Part shown: positions 36,201-49,900 of the stretch, piece by piece
Numbering within the stretch: position 1 is the first letter of the stretch
How the letters are laid out: every line of letters starts with the position of its first letter
NCBI GenBank assembly: GCA_029964075.1
Contig: CM057150.1
Location: 1-64,000, forward strand
DNA: 64,000 nucleotides
Direction: 5' to 3'
From: Patiria pectinifera
Lineage: Eukaryota > Echinodermata > Asteroidea > Valvatida > Asterinidae
Notes under the pieces: generated by a model
The model's input: only the letters and a program-made list of their open reading frames with translations
Told to the model about the DNA's origin: nothing
The model's database searches: none
Program-made: the position numbers and the translations under genes

Positions 36201-39200
36201 CTCCCAGAAAAACCAGGAAATCTTTCCCCCCCCCCCCTAATATACTCATTTCACCAGGAACAGAAATGAGGACAATGATGTGTCGGCACAAAAATCCACT
36301 TTCCATGAAATGACTAGCATGGTAAGTCTGGCAGGATGTGTGTGACGGGATGTGGGAGCAGCAATTGAATGTTTTTCCCTGACCTGTTTTTTGAGGGAGA
36401 GATGTTTCCCTCTTGGGGGGTACGGGGTACGAAACTTTTCTTTTGTTTTCCATGGTCATATAACCGTCGTCACTTTCTGCATGAGTATAAACTAAAAGCA
36501 ATTTCTACATTTTAACAAAAAATTCTACAGCTGCATTATGATCACTCTCTCGTAATATACTTTTTTCTTAATACTAGCTCCCATATCAATTCAATATTAT
36601 TATTTGCTTTTGCGACCAACTTGTTTATTTACACTGTATACTCGATGTTATGAGGGCTTGAGAAAAACATTCACCAGCTTGTTCAGGTTGGACTTGAACC
36701 CACAACCACCTACTTAGAAGTGCAGGTGTCTTGCTAGGGTTTGCTGGCTAGTTCAAATCTGACTTACATGTATTACGAATACCACAACCAATCATTATCA
36801 TTTGTACGATGGAATTATGAGCCAGAATCAAAGCAAATTCAGGCTCTTAAGAAGTCTTTTAATTTTATACAGATTCTAACCCTCTCATCATGTGACCTAT
36901 CACTTTTGTAATTACCGGTACATGTAAAGGCCACTTTGGCATGCGCATTACAGTCAGTCTGTATTTTATGGAGTCTAACTTTTACACTGCACCTGCCTCA
37001 GTGAACTTGGTTTTCATGGTGAGACCCCCGCACTAGTAAGCAGGAGGTCATGGGTTCGAGTCCCATCCCAGCAATCTAGTGACATTATTCTGACAAGCCC
37101 TCGGAAAACATTGAGTATACGGTGTTAAATTTACGTCAGTGCAGGCAAAAACTCAAATTAAATTTACATCCCCCTGATGTAAAAACAAAATTACCAAAAA
37201 AGGTGTCTTGACCATGTCTGGACCATATGATTAAACAAAACATATCTCATGAGTGCTAAAAGAAATGTTGGAAAAAAGGATCACTTCTCTCTTTTTATTA
37301 ATTTTTTTTTCTTCTCAGATCTACACTTTTGTCAAGTTTGTAAACAGAAAAGAAACAAAACTCTTTGGCTGAAAGCATTTAAATCTTGCAGACCTTCCTG
37401 ACGCAAGGACCTTTATCCACAAAAAGAGATGCGAGTTTCCTTCTCTGTGATAAATGTTTCCTCATCATCTATAGGATGGAAATGAACAAAAACTAGGCTA
37501 AACTTTAAAACAGGAATACAGTCAAAATGTACATGTACCTTGGTGATATACATGTACATGTACATAAGGTCTTCATTTAGTTAAAATGTTAGATCTACAT
37601 AACCTCTGTTTATAGACCTTTCTTTCACTTGTAAACAATTTCAGCCATTTATTAATGAGCTGCAACAAGGCACAGACATTATTACCAGTGACAAGCTCTA
37701 GTTTAAAATCCCACTGTTTGGACAAAGTACAAAGAAATACCGCTGTGTTCAGTAGTTAAGGTTAAAAATAAAAAAAATTAAAATAACTTTGAAAACAGTT
37801 AAGAAAGATCAGGCATATGATCTGCAGAAAAAAAAGCAAAACATAATACATGTTAATATATGCATGAAGGATCTGAATATAGTTTTATGGGTGACTGTCC
37901 ATAGTTGGCAAAAACTATAGCAAAAGACAGGTTAGGGGAATGAGTTCTAACAATGAAAATAGTTGGTGAAAGATCATGCATCTGAGAAGTCGGTAGAAAA
38001 AAAAGCAAAACATAACCATTAGATAGAGTACATTTGCAGCCCAGTCCATGCTCTTACATGCCTGATGTTGGAAGAGTTGGTTATTAAATTAAAGACACAC
38101 AGTACGGATGAAGTACATCCCCACTGTACAAAATGTACGTGATTGAAAGACAGTGGTTAGAGAGTGAAATAACTGAGAGGCAGCCAAGTCTAAATCTGTG
38201 TCCAAGACTAAAACATACAGTGAAAGACCTTGAAATCAACTTTGTTTCAAACATTCTTTGTCAATTTTGGGAATGAGCAAGGGTTGAAATCAACCTCAAC
38301 TTGAGAGTACCCTATTTCGTATCCATGTCCACGACAAGTTTATCACAAGTCTTAACAAGTCAATCAGTCACAAGGTACCGGTAGGCATTTTCGAATGAAC
38401 TGAAGGTAGGGCATTCCTTTACGAAAGCCCTGTAGTGCCATCAAGTATATATTTTGTCCAAGTTCGTTTTTATGAGATACATTTTCTCGAAATTCGTTTT
38501 TATGAGATACATTTTCTCGAAGTTCGTTTTTATGAGATACATTTTCTCGAAGTTCGTTTTTATGAGATACATTTTCTCGATGTTCGTTTTTATGAGATAC
38601 ATTTTACCCAAAGTTCGTTTTTACGAGATACATTTTACCCAAAGTTCGTTTTTATGAGATACATTTTGTCGAAGTTCGTTTTTATGAGATACATTTTGTC
38701 GAAGTTCGTTTTTATGAGATATATTTTACGGAATTACAGAGTTTTATGAATATCTCGTGCGCACGACATTACATCTCGTGCGCACGACTTTATATCTCGT
38801 GCGCTCGAGATATATGTCGTGCGCACGAGATAATTATGTCGTGCGCACGAGATATATGTCGTGCGCAAGAGATACTATGTCGTGCGCACCAGATATTATA
38901 TTGTGCGCACGAGATAAAAAAATAATTTTAGATGTTCCTTTAGGGGCTCAATACCGGACACGCTGCTTTCGTTACACACAAACTCGTCCGCTGCACGTGC
39001 AGCAAGCTCCGTTAATACTCATAATTATCTCGTGCGCACGATATATATGTCGTTCGCACGTGATAATTATCTTGTGCGCACGAGATATATGTCGTGCGCA
39101 CGTGATAATTATCTCGTGCACAACGAGATATTATGTCGTGCGCACGAGATAAGAAAATAATTTTGGATGTCCCTTTAGGGGCTCCGTAACTTCATAAAAC

Positions 39201-42200
39201 TCCGTAACTCCGTAAAATATATCTCATAAAAACGAACTTCGACAAAATGTATCTCATAAAAACGAACTTCGACAAAATGTATCTCATAAAAACGAACTTC
39301 GACAAAATGTATCTCATAAAAACGAACTTCGAGAAAATGTATCTCATTAAAACGAACTTTGAGAAAATGTATCTCATAAAAACGAACTTCGAGAAAATGT
39401 ATCTCATAAAAACGAACTTCGAGAAAATGTATCTCGTAAAAACGAACTTTGGGTAAAATGTATCTCATAAAAACGAACTTCGACAAAATGTATCTCGTAA
39501 AAACGAACTTGGACAAAATATATACTTGATGGCACTACAGGGCTTTCGTATTCCTTTGATATTGCTCAACCACTGTTAAGACCGGTTCATACTCGGTGTC
39601 AAAGCCAATGTTACTCTGTGACGTGAATCTTGTGACAAGTTTTAGCACTGCAAGTTTTCAAAAATTGAACCTTTTCGAAACAACTGTTTTGTGCCATCAA
39701 ATTCGTGGTGCTTTAATTCTTTGCTATGGAGTACCGAAGTGAATGCATCACACGCACAAAATGTGTGTGATAAGAAATTATCGCGTGATTCAGCCTGTGA
39801 ACCAACACCCACGCGTGCTTAATTCATTTGCGCTACACTTTCTGGTTCTAAATGACGTCACTTCGGTACTCCATTGCTTAGAGTACAAACCAGCCATTAC
39901 TTGTGATTCAGCTTGTGATGGACTTGAGTTTACTTGTGACCGGACAGGAGATGGACTTCTGAAGAATAAAGCTGGCTTCAGGTTGACCTACAATTTGCCT
40001 ACGCCGTGATGGAACCACCCTTGGTCAAGGCGTTTCTCGATGTTGTCCGTAAAAAACATATATGTAGCTATGCTATGCACTGTAGAAGAAGCAATGTTTG
40101 TTCTTCGCCACCTGATTTGCATATTGTAACCTAATTTGCATATAAGCTTCAGAAGGTCGCTGTATGGGCTTCCCACAGTGCACCGCGCAGCGAGTGTTTT
40201 TGTTTTTAGCAGTGAGATACCATCACCTGATCATGGAAACTATTGACGAACGGCTTGACCAAGGCTAGTTGCCTCAAGGGGAAAGCGAATCACAGGTTAA
40301 CCTAAGGCCAGCCTTAGACTACAATACTTTCCCATCAGTTTTTCCAGCTTTAGTACTTCTTGCTGTTTCTGCCAGAGACACAGACCCACACTTGACTACA
40401 AGACTCTACATGTAAGAACAGAGCATGCAATGTAGCTGAGGACCAGACCTGTTACATCCGCATCCTTCTTGGGTCTGAAGACCAAAGGTCCTGTGGCTTT
40501 TTGTCTTTGTTTACTTGGGCATAAGTTGCTGAAATATAAATATTTATGGGGAAAACATATGGGTACACAAAAATAACAATCTTGAGCAAAATGCATGAGT
40601 CTGACTGCAACTATCAGCAGACTATGAAACACTGAAGAGGTTGGGCGAACCAACATGATCCTGTCCTGATACAGTGCGGTACGTACGCTGGTACCATTGC
40701 ATATATCGCACGCACGTGCGACCATGGAGCATTTATATAGCTCCATGGTGCGACACACAGTGATTTTTTCATGTTGCCTGCCAATGTTTTTACCTTTTGT
40801 CTAGCCGGAGAAGGATCAGTGTTATGCCCTGTGTTTCTACCGTTGAAACACTCCAATAACGACTGGTGAAAGAGATTATAATTACATCGGCGATGATTTT
40901 AACGTGCCATTACCATCGACTTTTCATCGACTTTTCTTCGAAATTATGATTGAAATAAAATGACATTTTGTGAGAAAAATCCTTACAAAATCACATTTTG
41001 TGGGACACACTGTAAAAAAATCGGAAATTTCGTTGGAAAATTCAAGAAGTCGGTTTTCCGAATAAAATCCCCCACAGTAGTGTGGATGAGGTCTACGAGC
41101 GAATACTTACCTGTAGAGCGAATACTACCTATGCATTGTTCCCTATGCCGGCAGGCAATTTGCTAAGAGTTTTACATACAACAGCGCCCTCACGTGTCCT
41201 ACCCACGACGCCCTGTGACATGCGCACTACGTTGGGGTCCTCTTTTTCTCAAGCATTACCTGCGTAAGCACTCAAGGAATCAAGTATAGTGGGGAAGGAG
41301 GGAGGGGTGCTCTACAGGTAAGAATTCGCTTGTAGACCCCAACCACACTACTGTGGGGGGGGGGGGGGGGGTTCTACATCACTCTACTTACCTGTAGAGC
41401 GAATACTACCTATGCATAGACTCCACCGAGTAAGGCGGTGGGTATACGCGAACTACCGTATGTCTACAGGGGTGTAGGATATGAGGCGTGTCCGAAGGCA
41501 AACAACACCAACAAAAAACCAAAACCCCAGACGCTCTAGGCTTCACCTCGTAGGTGGAACCCAGAAATCTCGTGCGCAAAAGGTCAGGGAGGTGTCACCA
41601 TTATGGGGATGAACACATGATAGGTACACCTCATTAGACTTAATGCCCATAGAAATATATATTTATATGCTCACCCGTTAGCCCTTCTGTGAGGCTCGAC
41701 TGGCCACCAGCAGCACTTCTCTTCCAGCCTTGCCATCTGCCTGGAGGACATCCTTCAGGTAGCATTCGGAGAACGTGTTAGGGTTCTTCCAGCAGGCTGC
41801 CTTGACGATGTCACCTAGAGGGACACCCTTAAAAAAAGGCCCACGAGGTGGACAATCCCCTGACCTCATGCGCTCGAATGGGTCCCTCGGTTGCTGGCCA
41901 GCCGCCCGGTACGGAACGGATATCGGTCACGATCCAGCGGGTGATTGTATCGCGGGACGCCGGCCAATAGGGCGGGGTCGTTGTGATGAACAATTTCCCG
42001 TGTCCCGTACGAAGTGACTTCGTACGGTTGACATACTACTTAAGTGCTCGAACCGGGCACCAAAGTTTGTCGTTTGTCTCCTTCGAAAAAGACTTGATGT
42101 CCGGGACAAAGATGTCTGGGGCGTAAAGGCCTGCGACTGGTTCTTTGCGAGAAAACCAGCCGCAGGGATCAGGCGGACACCCCCGGTTCCCACCGGATGT

Positions 42201-45200
42201 GTCTGTCTGTATCGATAATGAGTGCAGTTCGCTACGTCGTCGGGACGTAGCGACAGCCAACAGAAAAGCTACTTTGATGGAGAGTTGTAACAAAGTTGAG
42301 CAATTCATTGGTTCAAAAGGAGCCTTCCCCAGTGTGGATAGTACACTGAAGAGATCCCAAGATGGGATTAATGTGCGAACTGGGGGACGAGTATTAAACA
42401 TCCCCTTGATCAGTTGGCTAATTGCAGGGTTGCCGGAAACGGAAGAACCGTCTGGAAATCCCTGATGGATCGAGACACGAGGGAGATGGGTGGGAAGGCG
42501 TAGGCCAGTAGGCCGTCCCACCGCACCGACAGCGCATCGGTCTGCTACGCGTTGGGCTCTGGGCCCCTCGTGCGTAGATCGGTAGCTGATTGTTCATTCG
42601 CGACGCGACTAGGTCCACATGCGGCCGGTCGATTAGTCGGAAGATCGACTGAGCCACCTGTGGGAGCAGTGACCACTCTGTCGGGGCGATCCAGCCTATG
42701 GAGAGAGCGTCGGCTGTGACGTCCTCCTCGCCCGGGATGTGGACTGCCGACAGTGCTATCCCGTGATGTATGCACCAGAGGGTGAGATCCCACGCTAGTG
42801 CACACAGATGGCCTGACCGAGTGCCCCCCTGGTGATTGATGTATGCCACCACTGTGGCGTTGTCGCTTCGTACCAGGACTGCTTGCCCTCTGACGTCCCA
42901 CTGGAAATGCTTTAGTGTTTGGTGACTGCCAGCATTTCCAGGACGTTGATGTGGGATGATTGATGTTCGGGGCCCCATACGCCCGCCACTTGTCGCGGGT
43001 GGAGGGTAGCCCCCCAGCCGTACCCTGACGCGTCGGTCGTGATAAGTACCGACGGGCGGGGCGGGCGGTAAACGCGGCCCTGCGTTATATTGGCCTCGGC
43101 TAGCCACCAACGAAGGTGGGGGACTAGCCAAGACGTAGTGGGCACCGGATGGTCGATCGGGTGCCAGCGGGGTCTGTAGAAAGAAAGCAGGTGAAGTTGA
43201 ATTGGTCTCATCCTCAACCTGCAAAAATCCACTAAGTCCACCAAACTGGCCATAAGGCCCAACAACCAGAGCCAGGCTCGGGCCGGAGCCACTACCGTCA
43301 GGAGAAAAAGGGACACGCACTGCCGAAGGTTCAGCAGGCGGTCCTCCGATGGTCGGGCCAGTCCCCTGCGAAGATCGAGGGATGCACCTAGAAAGGTGGG
43401 AACCTGTGAGGGGACTGGATGGGATTTCTTGGTGTTGATGAGAAATCCAAGGTCGGAAGCAAGGTGCCACGTTAGTTGGAGCGACGCTTCCGTCTCCCCC
43501 CGAGAACGACCGACTACTAGCCAATCGTCGAGGTACATGAATATCACGATCCGGGTGAACACCCACGGAGAAGTGGACAGCCCGAACGGGAGCACCCCAA
43601 ATTCGTACAGTATATTTTGTATTGGAAACGTAGGAATTTGCTGTGCTCCGGCCTGATCGGTACGTGAAAGTACGCGTCTTTCAAGTCTTTACTGGCCGCC
43701 CACGCTGGCGTTATGATCGATTCGAGAATGGTCCGTAACGTTTCCATGCGGAAACGTTTCGGACGTATGAACTTGTTGAGGTGTTTTAAGTTCAATATTG
43801 GACGCCACACGCCGGTCTCCTTCTTGGGGGCCAAGAGGAAGGTTGACATGAAACCTGCCCGGGTCCCCCCTTGGGGGACAACACGAACTGCTCTCTTTAA
43901 AAGGAGGGCATCGATCTCCCCCTCGAGGGAGCGGCGTTTTGCTGTGTCGGGCGGTTCGGGCGTTGTCCGAATAAGCATGTCCCACGGGAGGGGGGGGGGG
44001 TCCTCGTAAACTCGAGCGCGTAACCGCTGCTGATCGTTTCGAGGACCCACCGGTCGGAAGTCACCTGCACCCAGGACCCCACGAACTCCTGAAGGCGGCC
44101 TCCCACGGGTCCACCGGCGGGAGGCCGCTCGGAGACGCATAAGTCACTTGTGCCACGCCCCGGTGTACCGGGGATTGGGCGCACGGAAACCGCGTCCTGA
44201 CTGGGGACGCTGTTGTCCAGTATGTGGTTGTGAATAACGCGGGCCGACCGTCTTATCGGCGCGCCCACGGAATCCACCACGGGCCGCCCTGACCGGGGGG
44301 CGGCGCCGGGTGAAAGACAAAAGAAGGCTGTTTCTTTGTCTTGTCCGCGGTTTTCAGCTCGGCCGGTTTCTTGAGATTAATTTTCTCAGTGGCCTTGAGG
44401 CGCTTTGCTTCGGCCTCCATGGCCTCCTGGAACTTACTAGAAAATAAGTCCAGGCCTGAAAGCGGAAGTTCGTCGAGACGCTTACGTGCTCCAGGTGACG
44501 GGAGGAAAAGCGCATCTAGCACATTGGCGCGGCGTTGCCAAGGTCGACACTCTAGCAAACTGGTCGAGAGTGGAGCATCGGCCGCGATCGAGGCAATGGA
44601 GAGCTGCCACCATCATGTCGGCTGGTATCACCGAATCTTCTTCATACCCCAAGGCCAGGTACTCGGACAGGAGAAGAAGAAAAGACGTCGCACGCATACC
44701 CATGCGTGCCGCCGAGTCCATTCTACGGGTGACATCCTCCACGGGTTTTGTCCGTAGGGAACTTTGGAGGAAGCCGTCCCTCGGTCAGCAGCGAGTTTGT
44801 CAATGGCCGAGTCCGGCAGGACTGGAGTTGAGAAATATTTCTCAAAATCCCCTGGGGGAAATTGATAATACGAGTCTACGCGCTTAGCGTAGGCACTCCA
44901 TGTCTTTGCGTGCATTATCCCGTCGATATGGTCAACGCACACGAGGTCCAGCGGCATTGTGTGAAAGGCCCGGACCGGTTCTGCCATCGGTCCCGATCTC
45001 TTCTTGAACGACTGACGCTCAGGAGGAGGAGGAGGTTCGGTACCAGCACGGAGATTCAGAACCCTGATCATATCCCGTTGAACCAAGCGGAGTTCGGTCT
45101 CAGCCACCGATAGGCGTTGCATGGTGCGGGTCAGCTCGCTCTCGTCCGCCGAATTGTCAGAGTCCGGGGGGCGAGTTGCCACCTTGGAATGGGAACCATG

Positions 45201-46939
45201 CCTCGGGGGCGAAGCAGCGCCGTCACGGTGTCCCGGTATCGAGCCCCGCTCGGACTCTAGTGACACCGATGGGTGTAAACTAATATCGGGCGGGGACGCC
45301 GGTGCACGGCCCTCCGTGCACGGCATTGTCCGCTGGTCTGTAGTCACTTCACCACGGCCGTGATGATTGGCGTGTGGGGGCTGTAATTCTGGAGGAGATT
45401 CCGGCGCACGGCTAACCGTGTGTGGTATGTCCCTTTGGCCCGGAGTCATTCAGCTGTGACCGTAGTCTCCCTGTCAGCCCGACAATGAGGCCTCCAGGGA
45501 GTGAAAAGCCTCCAAAAAATCATCGCGTGAAATCGGGTCGCCACCCTTGTGGCGTTTCCCACGGTGTGATCGACCGAATGACCAGCTAGAACTCGTCGAA
45601 GAACGGCGGGAATGGCGGTTCTTTTTCGATTTTTTCTTTTTTGAAGAATGACTCCAAGTAGTTGCCGAGGATTGCGGGGACACGTGGATACCCGAACAAC
45701 GAATGAAATCCGATGTAGAGGCATGGCCCTCAGAGCGTAGCGTTAACACTCCGGGCGTTAACGCTCCGGGGGAATCTTAGGGATTCGGCTCTACGCAATC
45801 AATAGCCCGGGCGGCCGACAGCGACCCCACGCCGGTAACATAGGCGAGGGCTGTACGGTCGAGCCGTCCATATAAAAGCCCATCCCTAGGCATCGTGGTA
45901 ATCACGGGGCTGGGTGGGCCTGGGTGCACTGAGCCATGGAGGAGTACTTCCTCCGGCTGTGTGTGCCCCGTAGACGGGCCAGGGACGGGCACGGTGCGCC
46001 CCGTAGCGGAGCCTTGCCGCACGTCCCTTTTTGGGTACTGCCCCGGCTTCAGACAATTTCCTTGTCTTGCCGGTGCGTTTTCCCTTCAGCTGGGCGGACC
46101 CGTGAATATTGACCGAAGACGGTGGGGTTGTACGGCCCCCCGCTTGGTCAACGGGTCCGTCAGCTCCGACAGCCGGCAGTGGCTGAAGGGGCTGACTAGG
46201 AGACTGCTGCCGCGGTGACGTACCATCACCGGTGCAGTCCCCCCCGAGAACTCGGGCTTGTCTGGTGGGATGTACGTCCCTCCATTATCGACACACCCAG
46301 TCCTCCCCAACTTCCTAGATTTACTCATTTCTATTTCACTTTCACTTAGAATAATTCACTAGAACAACTCTACAATAAACACTTTCTCTTTATATCTGAT
46401 AAATAGCTTTCTCCCAGCAAAGAGGCATAAATAAAACAGTGAAATTCGGGTCGATCGAAATTTCACGATATACCTCGCCTGCGGCTAAGAGAAAAACAGG
46501 ACGCTAACGTAGTGCGCATGTCACAGGGCGTCGTGGGTAGGACACGTGAGGGCGCTGTTGTATGTAAAACTCTTAGCAAATTGCCTGCCGGCATAGGGTA
46601 CAATGCATAGGTAGTATTTGCTCTACAGGTAAGTAGAGTGATGTAGACTCAGAAAAGTTTCATCTCTGACAACACTTATTTGCATTAATCCAGAAGTTTT
46701 GAGTGTTGAAGTTCAGATAGAAGTGGTTTTCAGGGTTTTTTTTAAGAAAGGTTTACCATTGTTCTGCAGGGCTTGGTTTGTTATGCCATTGTTCTCCTCT
46801 GGCCGCACATCATAGCTGAAAAGATGGGGAAAAAATAAGAATATAAATCAAGTAAACTGATGAATAAAAGCTTTAAAGAGGGACTACATGTATAAAGACT
46901 CATTAAGGGACAGCCATTTTCTGAAGGGCCACCAGGCTT

Positions 46940-46975
<36 letters not shown>

Positions 46976-49900
46976 CAGGCTCCTTCAACCAATAGTGTTA
47001 TTTGAATGCGCGTACACCTGGTCTTTAAGAATGTTTGTGCCATGAGAGCGAATGCGGTTGCACCTCAACAAATGACTTCTAATTTTGTTTGCCAAATTAG
47101 TCTAGATCAAGTAAAAATCTGTGGATTAATTGCATAACATTATGTTATCAAAGTAGTGGGTCTCATGTAACACGCCTGGGCGCCCCTTTGCATTTCCTCA
47201 TTACACTTTTTCCAGCTAATTTCTTTCGTATGTTTTGACTTATGAATTATGAAGTTTTCAAATTAAGGTTGGATTAGAATGTTAACTTGTTAAACTAACC
47301 AATGTAAATGTGGGGAGCTGGGTTTGCGACTTGAAGAAAGTCTATTTGTTTAGTACACGGGACATGCACTTTTCCTGCTGTTCCAGGCTAATAGCCCGTG
47401 GTAGTGATTCCTCTGCGGCCCTTCCCTTCTTACGGTACTGGTACCCCGTGAAATGAAACAGACACCGTGAATATTTGGATTTATTTTATGGGTTGGTTTA
47501 TTCTTTGAATTCATATGATTTTCCGTCAACATTATTGAGAAAACTACTTAATGTAAGCTGACTTCGTAGTAATCCAGAGGGGGGTATAACCGGAATGACG
47601 GAACAGCCCATGTTGTCTGATACGCGCGCTGGCGCAGCAATGCGTTTGTGCGGCCTTTTTGCTGTTATCGCGTTGGCATGGAGCACAGATCTCACATTTG
47701 TCGCTCTAGAAAGTCTCCGGAGTTTCACAAGCAGCTACCGTTCGAGTTATATTTCCTCGACAGGACTCGTTCAGCCAGCCTGCCATTGCAGGGTGAGTTA
47801 TTTACTGATTGTGCCCACTCCTTGCACGTTATTTCGTGGTGCAAAAACTTTTCTAATGTGTTCAAGTTTTGACAAGTTGGCAATGAGCGCTGTGGACTTT
47901 CGTGCATGTACAGTAAACATGTGCACATGTGCACATGCACTGTCGAGCTCACTGCGTGGTACTTTCGGTGTGCATTTACATGTACATGTACATAAACTAT
48001 GAATTACGTTGCGTACATGTATGCCTTTGCTTTAGGCGTTGAGTGACTGTTGTTGCGGAGCCAGCATTTTCAGGCGCTTGAGTGCTTCCCCCGTGGGCTG
48101 CACCGTGACCGTTCTTTGCATAATACTCTACCAGTGACTTGTGGTCTGGGTAAGAGCCTTAATAGATTGTCAAGATAAGTAAATAATATTTTTCTTTGGT
48201 AACATATTAATGTATAATTATAAAGTGCCTATTTATTTTCCAGAATGATGAACATGTATGTTTTATTTAATTTACTCTGGTTTTTGTAGGGTCTTTTATT
48301 GGATCTTTTATTGGACCTTTTATCGAGTTGGAGAAATAAATCAGCATTGATTCCAAGTCTACTCTACTCTTGTGAGTTCTTTATCCTCAAAACTGAGGGT
48401 CTTGCCTGGACCCTGATTCCAGAGTCAGGGATATCCTCACATTGGAATATTTTGTTTTTACTTATCACCGACAGTTGTACTGCAATTATACCCCGTCTTA
48501 CTAAGTGTCTTCAACTTCTAATTTTTGTTTGGATTTAATTATGAACAGGACCAAAAAAGAATCTTTTCTACTACAATTACGAAAAAACATTATAAACATT
48601 CATAAACTGGCAAGTAATTATGATTTCAGTTAATGAGATGTTAAAATTGTCTATGAACAAATGAATGTCATTCCTTGTCATTCCAAGTTCTGAGGTAAAA
48701 CAATTTTTTTCCGAGACAGAGGCATGTCACTGGAAACACAGACGTACATTTTGAAGGGAAACAAAAATGGCATTGATTTGCAGTAAATTGATCAATAAAT
48801 TATAAAATCCTTAACACTAATAATTTATTTTCTTTGACTGTTTCAATAAATTCAAAATGGAAAATATAACCAAGTCACTCTCTTTTTTTCTGCATGTTTT
48901 TAAGAATATATCAATTTTTATTATTTGAAACAAAGTACAATTTGGTTAAAGATGTGTATAAACAGGACATAACATAAAAACAAAAACTTTCCTGGATCAT
49001 TTCAATGCCAATTGTATAAACAAAGCAACAATCAACAGATGACATAAAACACATCAACTAACTTTCAGTTTCACTTAGGAAACCACAAATGAGCCTTTGG
49101 GCATGAATTATTGGTACATGTAGATTGGGAAGGATTTGGCCAAGGAAATTATGCTTACAATCAAGGAAAAGCAAGTTCAGGCATTGCCAGTGTTACTTGT
49201 ACAAGTACCGGTACATGTACGTCATCTTTTGGGGTTTTTCCAAGTCACAGACCCACTTTAATGTTAGTAACTTCCTGAATTCCGAGCAAAACAAAAAAAG
49301 CTGAACCTTCAAAGACCAGAAATGTGTTGTATAAGTTACAATGGTATGATGCTTGTCTTTCAAGAGAATATCTACATGTAGTTATTAAAGGCAAGAATAA
49401 TTGGCTCAAGAAGGTGGCGGTGTTTGACATCTCTCCAGTAGACAACTTCTTAGGAGAAAAACTGTACTCATGTGGTCCTTGAACATGGGCCACATTGGTG
49501 AAAGGCACTCACTTTAGCCACCCATGCTACCCTCATGTTTATTTAGTGGTCGTTTATTTAGTGGTCATAACACCCGCATCCCCTCCAATGTAAAACCTAA
49601 CAAAATAATAGCAGTCTGTGGGTTGCAATGTACACATACATGCAAACCAAAACTTGTGAACATTAACCTCTCACAAGCTCTCAGCTAGCACGGAACTATA
49701 CAGTGCTCATGACACACATGTACATGTAAATGTATGTTTGAAAGGCAAGACCAATGTAAATAATCAACACGATAACTACTTTATTTCACGAGGTTCTTTA
49801 AAGTTTTCTCCATGTAGTTAAACTTATAATCAACTGACCTTGGTTCTTGTAGTTCAAGTTCTTCAATATCGTAGGCACGGCTGAAGGAATCTACAAGAAA

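Larger units (their letters stand above)
41069..46647 (-). mobile_element. DIRS-like tyrosine-recombinase retrotransposon, decayed
   Basis: It has inverted terminal repeats of about 129 bases (41105-41233 and 46506-46634) and an internal complementary region at 41300-41420 that joins the complements of both outer ends. In order on the minus strand come a Gag-like region, reverse transcriptase, RNase H and a tyrosine recombinase. This architecture is specific to DIRS elements. The reading frames are cut several times, so the copy is inactive as sequenced. It is GC-richer than the surrounding intron and lies between two receptor tail exons. Confidence 0.88.

Noticed and set aside
37020-37075. 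tRNA gene candidate
   Set aside because: The B-box and part of the T-arm are present but the acceptor and anticodon stems do not pair; same family as other SINE heads in the window.
38435-39516. Repetitive open frames rich in FYEIHF / FMRYI
   Set aside because: They are translations of the 30-bp repeats of the fold-back element, present on both strands with no independent support.
40786-40850. Further receptor exon (NTGHNTDPSPARQK) with strong donor gtaaaa
   Set aside because: The phases (2 to 0, or 1 to 0) do not fit the neighbouring exons at 46757 and 40449.
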